Shown: positions 35,598-43,755 of the stretch, piece by piece
How the letters are laid out: every line of letters starts with the position of its first letter
Numbering within the stretch: position 1 is the stretch's first letter
From: Bacteroidetes bacterium HLUCCA01
Lineage (GTDB): Bacteria; Bacteroidota; Rhodothermia; Balneolales; HLUCCA01
Assembly: GCA_001314545.1 (NCBI GenBank)
Contig: LIHN01000012.1
Span: 1-64,000, forward strand
Length of the DNA: 64,000 nt
Reading direction: 5' to 3'
The notes under the pieces: model-generated
The model's input: only the letters and a program-made list of their open reading frames with translations
The model's database searches: none
What the model was told of the DNA's origin: nothing
Program-made: the position numbers and the translations under genes

Positions 35598-36205
35598 GAG
35601 AGGGCCGGTTCACCGGCGTTACCCGGTATCGTACCGTCCGCATCCGCACCAGCGTCATCCGGTCCGCCGGCAAGCGTTCCGCCATTGGAAGCATCGTCAG
35701 GACCGCCGAAAAATCGTCGCTCGCCGTAATTCACCCAAACCACCCACATCCCGAACACCACCAGATAAAAAATGGCCGTGGTGGAGTAATCGTGCGTGAT
35801 GTCGAAAATGCCCGGCGCATGCACCTGGGTGATGGCCAGCACCAGAATGCGGATGATATTGGTCAGGTACAGCACAAAAATACCGATGGGCACAAAAAGC
35901 ACGCGATTCAGATTCCGACCCGGATAGGCCACCACGAAACCCACAAACAACCCGATGACCTCGATGCCGTTACAGCCGTCAATGATTTCCAGCATGTTCG
36001 AGCCGGCAAGCCCGATCAGCCGGCCCTCGGCGAAGACCTCGAAACCCATGGCCGTAAGCATGGTCCCGCCCAGCGCCACAATGTGCTCCGACAGCCAGAG
36101 GTCGACCCGACCGTCCGGCAGAATCCACAAATCGTACAGGAAGTACCAGATCACGTACACCGCGAGGGCTTTGACAAAAAAGGTTACAACTTCGGAGCGC
36201 TGCAT
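35594..36205 (-). CDS. Exosortase/archaeosortase family transpeptidase, Bacteroidota type
   Basis: The 203-residue inner-membrane enzyme (start chosen at MQRSEVVTFF; an upstream ATG at 36247 is possible) has about five helices and the full catalytic set: Cys in IIDGCNGIE, Arg in LTNIIRILVL and His in FDITHDYSTTAIFY. Exosortases cut a C-terminal sorting signal and attach the protein to a surface molecule, often in genomes rich in exopolysaccharide genes. Here glycosyltransferase and Wzi-like genes surround it. No protein with an obvious PEP-CTERM-like tail is encoded in the window, so substrates lie elsewhere. The next gene, overlapping by 4 nt, is its likely partner. Confidence 0.9.
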   Translation of the reverse strand: MQRSEVVTFFVKALAVYVIWYFLYDLWILPDGRVDLWLSEHIVALGGTMLTAMGFEVFAEGRLIGLAGSNMLEIIDGCNGIEVIGLFVGFVVAYPGRNLNRVLFVPIGIFVLYLTNIIRILVLAITQVHAPGIFDITHDYSTTAIFYLVVFGMWVVWVNYGERRFFGGPDDASNGGTLAGGPDDAGADADGTIPGNAGEPALS

Positions 36206-36420
36206 GGGCTTACAAAGGGTTGGCAACCGGGTTGTAAGGCAAAGCATTCAACATCCCGGAGCAATTCGTGTTGGGTAAAACGGCGGATGAAAACCATGAC
36301 TAAGCGGCTCATCGGCCCAAATCAAAAATAAATGTACAAAATCGCCGTGAACGGTGCGAAATTATCGCTGTTAAAGTTGTGACAAGGACCGATTGTTAAC
36401 TAATTACCGCTAAAACAACA

Positions 36421-36449
36421 TTGCAATGACAGTATATTTACTGTATAAT
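36421..36449 (+). promoter_or_regulatory. Sigma70-like promoter of the Xre/RES pair
   Basis: TTGCAA at 36421 and TATAAT at 36444 are separated by 17 bp, a near-ideal housekeeping promoter of the proteobacterial kind, about 43 bp upstream of the antitoxin start. This differs from the usual Bacteroidota promoter and fits recent acquisition. Confidence 0.6.
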
Positions 36450-36469
36450 TGTAGCAGTTAGACTACAAT
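36429..36469. promoter_or_regulatory. Two palindromes overlapping the toxin-antitoxin promoter
   Basis: ACAGTA-TATT-TACTGT (36429-36444) sits between the promoter hexamers, and ATTGTAG-N8-CTACAAT (36448-36469) follows the -10 box. They are likely operators for autorepression by the antitoxin or the complex. Confidence 0.5.
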
Positions 36470-36491
36470 GAATTATTCTTAATCCAGCATC

Positions 36492-36980
36492 ATGAGTACT
36501 ACCAAAACATTTGACCCTGGAAAAAGTATCCGTAGAGCAAGACGAAGTAAAGTACAGGGACAGAAATGGAGTATTGCCATTGCCAAAACCGAGTTCGTTT
36601 GGTCAACGAAAATGGACCGGGTAGATATTATTCGCAAAAAGCTACCCTACGAAGCAATCGAGGTCGTCAGTTTTCGGGCAAACCTACCAGTTAAACGGGT
36701 TTTACAACTACTGGACATGCCACAAACTACCTACAATAAAAAAAGAAAAGCTAAAGCCTTGCTAAGCAGCAGAGACAGCGAACTGGTGTTAGTGCTATCG
36801 GAATTACTCGATTTCGGGCTATCTGTCTTCAACAGTGAGGAAGAAAAGTTTTATCGATGGTTAAAGAAGCCAAACATTTCTTTAGGAAATGTAACACCAG
36901 AGAGCCTTTTCGACTCGCTGACTGGTATTCAGGAAGTCAAAAATAGCTTAACTCGGCTTGAATTTGGGAATATGGCCTGA
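36492..36980 (+). CDS. Xre/MbcA/ParS-type antitoxin (DUF2384)
   Basis: The 162-residue antitoxin has an N-terminal Xre-like DNA-binding region (about 55-105; FRANLPVKRVLQLLDMPQTT) and a C-terminal toxin-binding DUF2384 region (about 110-160; FNSEEEKFYRWLKKPNISLG, then TPESLFDSLTGIQEV). This is the usual partner of RES-domain toxins. Its stop codon overlaps the toxin start (TGATG), a coupled arrangement. The pair is AT-rich compared with the exosortase and glycosyltransferase genes on either side and has its own promoter with palindromes. Confidence 0.9.
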   Translation: MSTTKTFDPGKSIRRARRSKVQGQKWSIAIAKTEFVWSTKMDRVDIIRKKLPYEAIEVVSFRANLPVKRVLQLLDMPQTTYNKKRKAKALLSSRDSELVLVLSELLDFGLSVFNSEEEKFYRWLKKPNISLGNVTPESLFDSLTGIQEVKNSLTRLEFGNMA

Positions 36981-37462
36981 TGCGGGTATTTCGTATTGAG
37001 CGGGAAAAATATCTAAAAACCACATTACGTGGGGTAGGGGCGGCATTAACAGATGGATTCCGATGGAATAGTCTGAATACCTACCTGGTGTATACATCCG
37101 AATCACGAGCTCTTGCTACATTGGAAATTGCAGTTCATCTGGACCTAAGCGAAGATCTTCCCACAGATCGATTTTATGTGGAAATAGATATTCCAGACTC
37201 CATTGAAATTGCTGAGTTACGGCTTGAAGACCTACCAAATGGTTGGGACGCAAAACCTCCTATACTTGAAACACAATATATTGGAGATGATTTTGTACGT
37301 GGACATAGCGCCGCTGTGCTTAAAGTTCCAAGCAGTATAGTTCCATTCGAATACAACTATCTGATAAATCCCGGTCATCGTGACGCAAGCAAAATTTCGG
37401 TAGTTTCGAAAACACCTATGGTTTTCGATCAAAGAATAGGTCAATCAAAGCATCGTCGCTAA
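36980..37462 (+). CDS. RES-domain toxin
   Basis: The 160-residue protein has the Arg, Glu and Ser signature of RES toxins, in FRIERE near the start, YTSESRALATLEIAVH at about 34-49 and VPSSIVPFEYNYLINPGH at about 115-132. RES toxins (MbcT, ParT and relatives) degrade NAD+ or modify nucleotide-using enzymes, halting growth until neutralised. Length, motifs and gene order with a DUF2384 antitoxin all fit a complete type II pair. No frameshift or truncation is visible. Confidence 0.92.
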   Translation: MRVFRIEREKYLKTTLRGVGAALTDGFRWNSLNTYLVYTSESRALATLEIAVHLDLSEDLPTDRFYVEIDIPDSIEIAELRLEDLPNGWDAKPPILETQYIGDDFVRGHSAAVLKVPSSIVPFEYNYLINPGHRDASKISVVSKTPMVFDQRIGQSKHRR

Positions 37463-37532
37463 AAAGTCCGTGGACTAAAGATTGGTTCTCATTAAGAAGA
37501 GCAACCCACATTATTAAAGCAACCCTGCACAC

Positions 37533-39011
37533 CTACCCGTCTGCCAGGAGTTCACGGTACAGCGCGAGGTAGTCATCGCCCATGCGTTCCTGGCTGTAAC
37601 GCTTCCGGATGTCGGCCGCCAGCTGCTCCCAGGCCGGATCGCCCGATTTCCGGGCCGACAATACCCGCTCCACCGCCCGACCCATGCACTTCGCGGCTTC
37701 CGGGGCATCGGCAATGCGGAAAAGCAGTCCGCCCGTGAGGTCTTCGTGGCCGGCAAACAGCTCGTGCCGCACCCCGATGCGCGAGAGCACGGGCAGAAGT
37801 CCGGCCGAAACCCCCTCGGCCACCGTCAGCTGAAATCCCTCCGTGTTGGAGCCCGAAACCAGCACATCCGCCCGACGATACCAGTCTTCGGGCTGCGATG
37901 AGGGGCTGCCAAGGACGACATCAGCGCCGCGGACCGCCGCAGGGTCGTGGGCAGAGTCGGAAGCATCCGATGACGATGCGGCCCCGGGTTGCGGCGTGCC
38001 GGCAGTTGTATCCGGTGACGTACTGCCCGGCGACCGGACCATATCCGGTAATGCCGTTGTTGAATCGCTCCCATCCAACGCCCCGGGCGAGGCGGCTTCG
38101 ACCACCGACAGTCCCAGTCGCTCGGCTTCCGTCCTGCACAGGTCCCGCAACCGGCCTTCGCCGGCTAGCACCAGCTGCACCCCCGCATCGGGAAAATGCC
38201 GCCGGACCTGCCAGAACGCCCGAACCAGCGTGAGCGGATCTTTGAGCGGAGTCAGCGCATCCATACATAGAAAACGGACACCCTCACCCGACGTACCCGC
38301 AGATGTTCTGGAATTTTCTGCAGCATCCGATGGAGCGGGTGTACCAGCACCCACCCCCGAAAACCGCGCCGTATCCACCCCGTTGGGAATGGCCACCAGC
38401 GGTAGCTCCGGCCATCGCGCGGACACCGTATCGCGCACATGCTCCGAAACGCACACCACCCGGTCCATGCGCGACCATGCACGGCGCTGCACCCGCTGCA
38501 TCACGGCCGAGGGAATCGGCCCGTAGGTATAGCGATAATCCTGCCAGGGAATGTTGTGCATCACCGAAATCCGGGCCGACACCACCCCCGCCGGCAGTCC
38601 GCCCACCAGCCAGTCGGCGCGAATCCCCGCACTCTGCACCACATCCGGTTTCAAACGGTCGAGGAGCGACCGGAACGCGGCCCTACCCTCCCGCCAGAAC
38701 GCCAGCCCCTGCGGATCAAAACCATGCACCTGCGCCCCGGCGGCTATAAAATCCGGGCGAAGGGAATCGGAATACACACGTTCCGTGCGAGGGGAACCCT
38801 TGCCGGATGGGGCACTCGCAACCAAGGCATCGGATTCTGAAAAGGCATCGGTTTCGGAAGACGAACCCCCCGCCGACAATTCCACCACATCAACGGCCAC
38901 CTCGCCGCGCATCCCGCGCACCAGCGAGAGCAACTGCACCCCGGGACCCGACCGCGCCAACGATGAAACCACCAACAAAATCCGTTTCAAACCATCGTTC
39001 TCCGTTCGCAT
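37533..39011 (-). CDS. GT4-type glycosyltransferase with Ser/Thr/Pro-rich insertions
   Basis: The 492-residue protein has a GT-B fold: an N-terminal acceptor half (SSLARSGPGVQLLSLVRGM), a middle linker (VAIPNGVDTARF) and a donor half with the EX7E-like region in SNTEGFQLTVAEGVSAGLLP. Such enzymes transfer sugars from nucleotide donors. Three stretches are unlike the family: about 46-85, 218-245 and 308-380, all rich in Ser, Thr, Asp, Gly and Pro, and they expand the protein by some 120 residues. They fall at loops, so the fold can stand. It is transcribed with the GT2 gene upstream. Confidence 0.85.
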   Translation of the reverse strand: MRTENDGLKRILLVVSSLARSGPGVQLLSLVRGMRGEVAVDVVELSAGGSSSETDAFSESDALVASAPSGKGSPRTERVYSDSLRPDFIAAGAQVHGFDPQGLAFWREGRAAFRSLLDRLKPDVVQSAGIRADWLVGGLPAGVVSARISVMHNIPWQDYRYTYGPIPSAVMQRVQRRAWSRMDRVVCVSEHVRDTVSARWPELPLVAIPNGVDTARFSGVGAGTPAPSDAAENSRTSAGTSGEGVRFLCMDALTPLKDPLTLVRAFWQVRRHFPDAGVQLVLAGEGRLRDLCRTEAERLGLSVVEAASPGALDGSDSTTALPDMVRSPGSTSPDTTAGTPQPGAASSSDASDSAHDPAAVRGADVVLGSPSSQPEDWYRRADVLVSGSNTEGFQLTVAEGVSAGLLPVLSRIGVRHELFAGHEDLTGGLLFRIADAPEAAKCMGRAVERVLSARKSGDPAWEQLAADIRKRYSQERMGDDYLALYRELLADG

Positions 39012-39152
39012 AACAAAACCAATCTACATACACGCGCCCCCGCCGGAACCAACCAAAAGAAACCTCCCGACAGAAACCACTATTTCAAAAAAAACACCCA
39101 AAGCAGAGGCGACGGCCAAAATGCGCCACCACGCACCAGCCGCGGCAAAACC

Positions 39153-40322
39153 TCAATCATAAACTTCTTCGTACCCATCACCCATCCAACGTGCGCGCCG
39201 TGTCATCAGAAAACTAGGCGTAAGCAATAAAAAAATAATAACCTTGTGCGCATGCGCCCAGAACGCATACCGCAGATGTTCAGACAAGCCAAAACGTTTT
39301 TTCTGCAAATAGAAATACGACAGGTCAACTACCACATTGACCGCATGAAACAGCAGGAAAAACGGCAGGGAGAATATCCAGCCAAAGAGCATAAACAGGC
39401 CATAGACGACGGCATAACCAAAGAAAATCCACAAAAACAGCTGATATTCTACTTCATTATCGATGCCGCCCCGAAACCACCGGCGCTGCTGGCTCAGCAA
39501 GTGCTTATACGAGGGTACCGGTCGCAGCGCAGCCACCGTCTCAGCACTGACCACATTGATGATACCCGCCTTGTGATGCACAACCATTTTCATGAGCGCA
39601 AGGTCTTCGGCAATGCTGAAATCCACATTCTCAAGACCCCCCGCCTCCTCGTAAATCGATCGTTTAATCGCCATATTCGGACCCAGACAGGCAAACGGGA
39701 TACCCAAACCGCTCAGTCCGAGGTTGAACATCTGTGTAAATGCCCAGGATGCCCGCTCAAATCGTGATACCCAGCCCGTATCCATCACATAGAGCGCCCC
39801 GCCGAGCATGCCCGTATCCGGCCTGGCATGACTAAGCATATGCCGCAGCCAGGTAGCAGGTACCCGGGCGTCCGCATCTGTAATAAAAACCCACTCCCCG
39901 GTTGCATGTTTCATTCCCCAAAAGATCCCGCGGGCTTTGGCCTGAAGCCTGGTAGGAGGCATATCGCGGGAATGCAGGGCCAGCACACGCTCGTCTGCAG
40001 CGGCAATCTCATCCACCAGCCGACCCGTGCTATCGTCAGAATTGTCATCCACCAGAATAATCTGCAGCTTTTCAACAGGGTAGTCCAACGCGCGAACCGA
40101 TGCAATACAATCCGGAAAATCCTGCTCCTCGTTTCGGGCACTTACCAGCACCGTGACCATGGGAAGCTCCGAATCATCGAGCAGTCGGGGTGGTTGATTC
40201 GGAGTTCGCAGAAAACCGACAATCAGCGGGGTTATCAGTATCACATAAAAAACTGAAAGTCCCCAAAACATGTACACAGCCCAGGGATTCTGCTGATATT
40301 CCGTAAGTAGTAACTCTAGCAT
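39153..40322 (-). CDS. Membrane-bound GT2 glycosyltransferase
   Basis: The 389-residue protein begins with a hydrophobic helix (VYMFWGLSVFYVILI), then a GT-A domain with VTVLVSARNEEQDF, VDDNSDDST, the metal-binding DAD in FITDADARV, and QQRRWFRGG near residue 290, followed by two to three C-terminal helices. This is the layout of processive or lipid-linked GT2 enzymes, including synthases of surface polymers. It is 141 bp upstream of a GT4 gene in the same direction. Its sugar donor and acceptor cannot be read from sequence alone. Confidence 0.9.
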   Translation of the reverse strand: MLELLLTEYQQNPWAVYMFWGLSVFYVILITPLIVGFLRTPNQPPRLLDDSELPMVTVLVSARNEEQDFPDCIASVRALDYPVEKLQIILVDDNSDDSTGRLVDEIAAADERVLALHSRDMPPTRLQAKARGIFWGMKHATGEWVFITDADARVPATWLRHMLSHARPDTGMLGGALYVMDTGWVSRFERASWAFTQMFNLGLSGLGIPFACLGPNMAIKRSIYEEAGGLENVDFSIAEDLALMKMVVHHKAGIINVVSAETVAALRPVPSYKHLLSQQRRWFRGGIDNEVEYQLFLWIFFGYAVVYGLFMLFGWIFSLPFFLLFHAVNVVVDLSYFYLQKKRFGLSEHLRYAFWAHAHKVIIFLLLTPSFLMTRRARWMGDGYEEVYD

Positions 40323-40657
40323 GAGATTCCGTTTAACGCAAGACCGCCGGTGTTGATTTTTGGTTAATATAGGAGTTTCGAGGGTGACTTTGACCCCGCC
40401 GGCACAATTTTACCCGCGCCGCCAACCGCCGCCGACCACCCGCCGGGGCAGCCCCGCACACCGTCCGTACATCACCCGCCGAGGCAGCCCCGCACACCGC
40501 CCGCACATCAACCGGCCCAACCGGCCGAACCGGGCCCTGTCCGGCGGAGGCCTCAACCATCCGGGCATCCCGCCGACCGCCCCAACGAGGCCAATTTACC
40601 CCTATAACCTTTGCCGCAGAAGCGCTAATTTTGGGCATCGATTAAACCACCACCGCC
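40323..40657. other. Repeat-bearing intergenic region between divergent GT2 and Wzi-like genes
   Basis: This 335-bp gap is C-rich on the plus strand. Besides the 36-bp repeat annotated inside it, it contains shorter CCGGCC(C/G)AAC runs at 40510-40540. Promoters for both flanking genes must be here, but I cannot point to them. Confidence 0.5.
40438..40509 (+). repeat. 36-bp tandem repeat, two copies
   Basis: Units 40438-40473 and 40474-40509 start ACCCGCCG and contain GGCAGCCCCGCACACCG. They differ at three positions. Same class as the other GC-rich short repeats. Confidence 0.88.
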
Positions 40658-42415
40658 ATGTCCCTATCCCGACTCCTGCTGCTCACCATCCTCGCCCTGA
40701 CCGCCCTGACCACCACGGTTCTCGGCCAGGCCTCCCTCGTGCCGGCCAACCACCCCGTGTACGACTGGCTGTACAACCAGCGCGTGGCCGGAAACCTGCC
40801 GGCCTACGAGTACGAAGTACTGCCCCTGACCCGGCGCGATATCACCCGCCACCTGAACTACCTCCGCGCCAACGCCTCCCTCTCCCGCGCCCAGCAGCGC
40901 AGCCTGGACTCCTACCTGCGCGAATTCGATGTGGCCCGAATCTCCCCCGATGACGGGCACTCCGCCGCGGTCTTCTACGACACGCTCGACTGGGGCGGCG
41001 GCTCCATAGCCGACCGGGCACGGACCTACCTCGGCGATACCGAGAAACACGCGCTGATCATGCGCTCGCGCGAGGGATTCCTCCTGCTGGACGGCGGCAT
41101 CGGACTGCGCGCCTTTGTGGTGCGTGACGGCGACCTCGCCCAGCAGACCCTCAGTCAGCTCACCGACATCCGCGTTATCGGGAGCTACGGCGAAAACATG
41201 GGCTTCCACGGGGAAATCAACCTCGCCAGTCCCGTCCTGGGCAGCGGAGCATCCATTTTCGCCTACGACGGATTCTATTTCTATAATTTCATCAACAAAG
41301 AGCGCTTCGCCGGCAACGACCTGGCCTCCGTCACCTACTCCCTGGTCCACCGCGAGGGCTACGCCACCGTGCAGTTCGGCAACACCATGGCCTTCAGCAT
41401 TGGTCGGGGCAACCTGAAAATAGGCACCGGCGAAGAAGACAACTTCTGGTTTTCGCGCAACGCTGCGCCCCTGGAATGGCTCCGGCTCGACATCGGGAAC
41501 CGGTGGATGCGCTACCAGCGTCTGCACGGGGCCATGAGCTGGCCCGCCAGCATCATCCGCCAGCAAGACGATCCCCTGCTGATCACCCGCAACGCCCCCC
41601 AGCGCTTCGTGGTCATGCAGTCCGGCATCGTGCGACCCTTCCCGTGGTTTCATTTTGGGGTGTTCGAGATGATCAACTACTCCAATCGCGGCATGGAAAT
41701 CGCCTACCTCAACCCCATCAACATCCTCTCGTTTGCCGAGCGCGACCTGCAGGACCAGGACAACGGCTGGGCCGGGGTCTACGGCGTACTGCGTCCCCTG
41801 CGCGGACTGGAGCTCTACTCCGAGCTGGTGGTAGACGACCTGTTCACCGTCAGCGAAATCATCCGTCGCAAGCGACCCGATGTAAGCCGGTTTGCCCGAC
41901 GCTATGGCGCACAGTGGGTTCCCGGGGCCGACTGGCGGCTCTTTGGCGAATACGAGCGGATTGATCCCTTCGTGTACTCCCATCCGTACGCGCTCAACAG
42001 CCACACCAACTACGATGTCTCCCTGGGCAGCCAGCTTGAGCCCAACTCCGACCGGCTCACGGCGGGAGTGCGGTGGTTCGGGCTGCCCCGCTCCTGGGTT
42101 TCGGTCAAGGTCCGGTACGTGCGGAACGGCCGGAGTACCCGCGATGCCGACGGCAACCTGATCTTTTACGCCGGGGAAGATGTGAATCGCGGTCGACGTA
42201 TCAACCATTTGCTGCGACCCGACGAGCGATACGAAGAAAGCTTCCTGTTTCTGGACGGCGATTTACACCGCTGGGCGGGCCTGGAGCTGCACGCCAGCTG
42301 GGAGCCACGGCGAGCCTGGGTGCTGAGCAGCCGGCTGGACTACCGCCACATGCTCGAAGGCGACCAACTCGCCAACCGCACCGTCTTCTGGCTGGATATG
42401 CGGGTGGGGTTCTGA
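40658..42415 (+). CDS. Wzi-like outer-membrane barrel protein (third copy)
   Basis: The 585-residue protein has a signal peptide (MSLSRLLLLTILALTALTTT, ending VLGQ), an N-terminal segment typical of capsule-assembly Wzi proteins (VPANHPVYDWLYNQRVAGNL) and a barrel with motifs such as EEDNFWFSRNAAPLEWLRLD. It ends RTVFWLDMRVGF, a good barrel terminus. The last 36 bp of the gene are repeated, with only silent changes, 1334 bp downstream beyond an AT-rich two-gene cassette. It is transcribed divergently from the GT2 gene. A surface-polysaccharide role is inferred from family and context. Confidence 0.8.
   Translation: MSLSRLLLLTILALTALTTTVLGQASLVPANHPVYDWLYNQRVAGNLPAYEYEVLPLTRRDITRHLNYLRANASLSRAQQRSLDSYLREFDVARISPDDGHSAAVFYDTLDWGGGSIADRARTYLGDTEKHALIMRSREGFLLLDGGIGLRAFVVRDGDLAQQTLSQLTDIRVIGSYGENMGFHGEINLASPVLGSGASIFAYDGFYFYNFINKERFAGNDLASVTYSLVHREGYATVQFGNTMAFSIGRGNLKIGTGEEDNFWFSRNAAPLEWLRLDIGNRWMRYQRLHGAMSWPASIIRQQDDPLLITRNAPQRFVVMQSGIVRPFPWFHFGVFEMINYSNRGMEIAYLNPINILSFAERDLQDQDNGWAGVYGVLRPLRGLELYSELVVDDLFTVSEIIRRKRPDVSRFARRYGAQWVPGADWRLFGEYERIDPFVYSHPYALNSHTNYDVSLGSQLEPNSDRLTAGVRWFGLPRSWVSVKVRYVRNGRSTRDADGNLIFYAGEDVNRGRRINHLLRPDERYEESFLFLDGDLHRWAGLELHASWEPRRAWVLSSRLDYRHMLEGDQLANRTVFWLDMRVGF
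42376..42411 (+). repeat. 36-bp direct repeat, left copy (end of Wzi-like gene)
   Basis: From CCGCACCGTCTT to GGGTGGGGTT, identical to 43710-43745 except for one C/T. Together the copies bracket the proteinase cassette. Confidence 0.9.
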
Positions 42416-42434
42416 GCCAGAACGCCTTGTTCCG

Positions 42435-42641
42435 CTACATTGATTTTAAAATCAGTTTATGTTGGGCCGCTTTATCAGATAACGAGAGTAGATTGTTTCC
42501 CCTTTTTTGAGCAAGTCCAAGCTTGACAAGCTCATCAAATTCATTGGAGATACGCACATAACGCTCTACGTCTGCATCATCCTTAAATTTGGCACTGGCC
42601 TGTGCCAGACCCTCTTTTAGTCGTTTCTCAATGGAATTCAT
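42435..42641 (-). CDS. Small protein coupled to the SDH-type proteinase
   Basis: The 68-residue protein (MNSIEKRLKEGLAQASAKF..., ending LILKSM) is highly charged, probably helical, with no signal peptide. I do not recognise a family. Its start overlaps the end of the upstream proteinase gene by 14 nt, so the two are almost certainly translated together. It could be an adaptor, regulator or immunity-like partner of the proteinase; nothing in the sequence decides. Its AT-rich composition matches the proteinase gene and differs from the flanking genes. Confidence 0.7.
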   Translation of the reverse strand: MNSIEKRLKEGLAQASAKFKDDADVERYVRISNEFDELVKLGLAQKRGNNLLSLSDKAAQHKLILKSM

Positions 42642-43521
42642 AAGCTAACCAATTAAACGTATTTCTCGTTTGTATCAATATACGAAATCGACGGCTCAGG
42701 ACATAGTCTGACACCAGATCATAATAATCTCTTATTAACGCCCGCCTGTCAATATTCGCACTATAGTCGTCAATTTCCAGTCTCAATTCCTTCAAAGCTT
42801 CGATATTGATAGGCCTTCCGTGTGATTTCCACTTATTGTTATTACTAAGCTGATCTGCAATTTCCTTTGCCCGTTCAATTTTTTCATCGTCTGTTACCTT
42901 TTGACCAACCTTCTTTGGATCGGAACGATGTTTTGACCAATTTTTAAATTTATACTTAACCAGCCATTTTTCGAGCAGGGCTATGGTTAAGTCTTTCGCC
43001 TGTTCATACCCTCTAAGCTCAGCTAAATCAAAATCTTTCAGAATAATGAATTCAGCTTGAGACAACGTGTTGTTCTGAGCTTTCTCAATTAATTGGTTGA
43101 CTTTGTCAAGGTAACCAAGTGCAGCAACCATACGCCCTTCCTTGTTTTGAATCTGCGGGTCTATGGGACCAAGTACTGATGAATAGTCCATCAATATATT
43201 ATCACCACTCATACAAAAAATGGTACCTGCACTATAGGCATAGTCTGGAACTATAAAATTCACTTCACTGTAATTGTGACGAAGAATATTGACAAAACGC
43301 TCCACTACAGTTGCACTACCACCACTAGTTGTTAAAACGATGTAGATTTTATCTTTTTTTTGTGGGTCACTGGCTAAGTCTTCAATTATCTTTAAAAAAA
43401 GATTTTCGCCTCCTTCAAAAGGTCCAAAGTACGTTAAAAAATCTGCCTCAAAATGTTTCTCCAATGCTAATAGACGTTCCGACAATAATCTATGTATCTG
43501 ATCATCAAGTACTGGCTTCAT
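42628..43521 (-). CDS. SDH-family Clp-fold serine proteinase (SppA-like)
   Basis: The 297-residue cytoplasmic protein belongs to the serine dehydrogenase proteinase type of ClpP/crotonase fold (PF01972). It shows an oxyanion strand (LTTSGGSATVVERF at 63-76), the probable nucleophile Ser97 in DYAYSAGTIF and SSVLGPIDPQIQ at 114-125, the family signature before the general-base Lys region. No signal peptide or helix is seen, unlike SppA proper. It forms a two-gene unit with a 68-residue protein, is AT-rich and lies between 36-bp direct repeats. Its substrate is unknown; a defence or stress function is possible but unproven. Confidence 0.85.
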   Translation of the reverse strand: MKPVLDDQIHRLLSERLLALEKHFEADFLTYFGPFEGGENLFLKIIEDLASDPQKKDKIYIVLTTSGGSATVVERFVNILRHNYSEVNFIVPDYAYSAGTIFCMSGDNILMDYSSVLGPIDPQIQNKEGRMVAALGYLDKVNQLIEKAQNNTLSQAEFIILKDFDLAELRGYEQAKDLTIALLEKWLVKYKFKNWSKHRSDPKKVGQKVTDDEKIERAKEIADQLSNNNKWKSHGRPINIEALKELRLEIDDYSANIDRRALIRDYYDLVSDYVLSRRFRILIQTRNTFNWLAYEFH

Positions 43522-43709
43522 AAAGGACGTTTACAATTAATTTGTTATGATTTCTTTGTGATAAGCTGGTCTCCAGCCCAAAAAAGCAGAAATACACGAA
43601 CGCCAATAGTTGGTACGTTTTGCTTAGCGTACATGATCTGTATATTCAATAGAGTCCGTCAACCCGGAAATCTTACATTTTTTGTCACAAAATTCACAAC
43701 GAAAGCCAG

Positions 43710-43745
43710 CCGCACCGTCTTTTGGCTGGATATGCGGGTGGGGTT
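43710..43745 (+). repeat. 36-bp direct repeat, right copy
   Basis: It repeats the end of the Wzi-like gene and in frame would encode RTVFWLDMRVGF with a TAA stop at 43747. Differences from the left copy (TTC to TTT twice, TGA to TAA) are all synonymous. Confidence 0.9.
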
Positions 43746-43755
43746 TTAAAATAAA

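Noticed and set aside
37462-37500. AGTCC-GT-GGACT with flanking A/T run as a terminator
   Set aside because: The loop would be only 2 nt and the stem 5 bp, too weak to call.
42441-42454. TGATTTTAAAATCA palindrome as an element end
   Set aside because: It lies in the last codons of the 68-residue protein and has no partner at the other cassette boundary; probably chance in AT-rich sequence.
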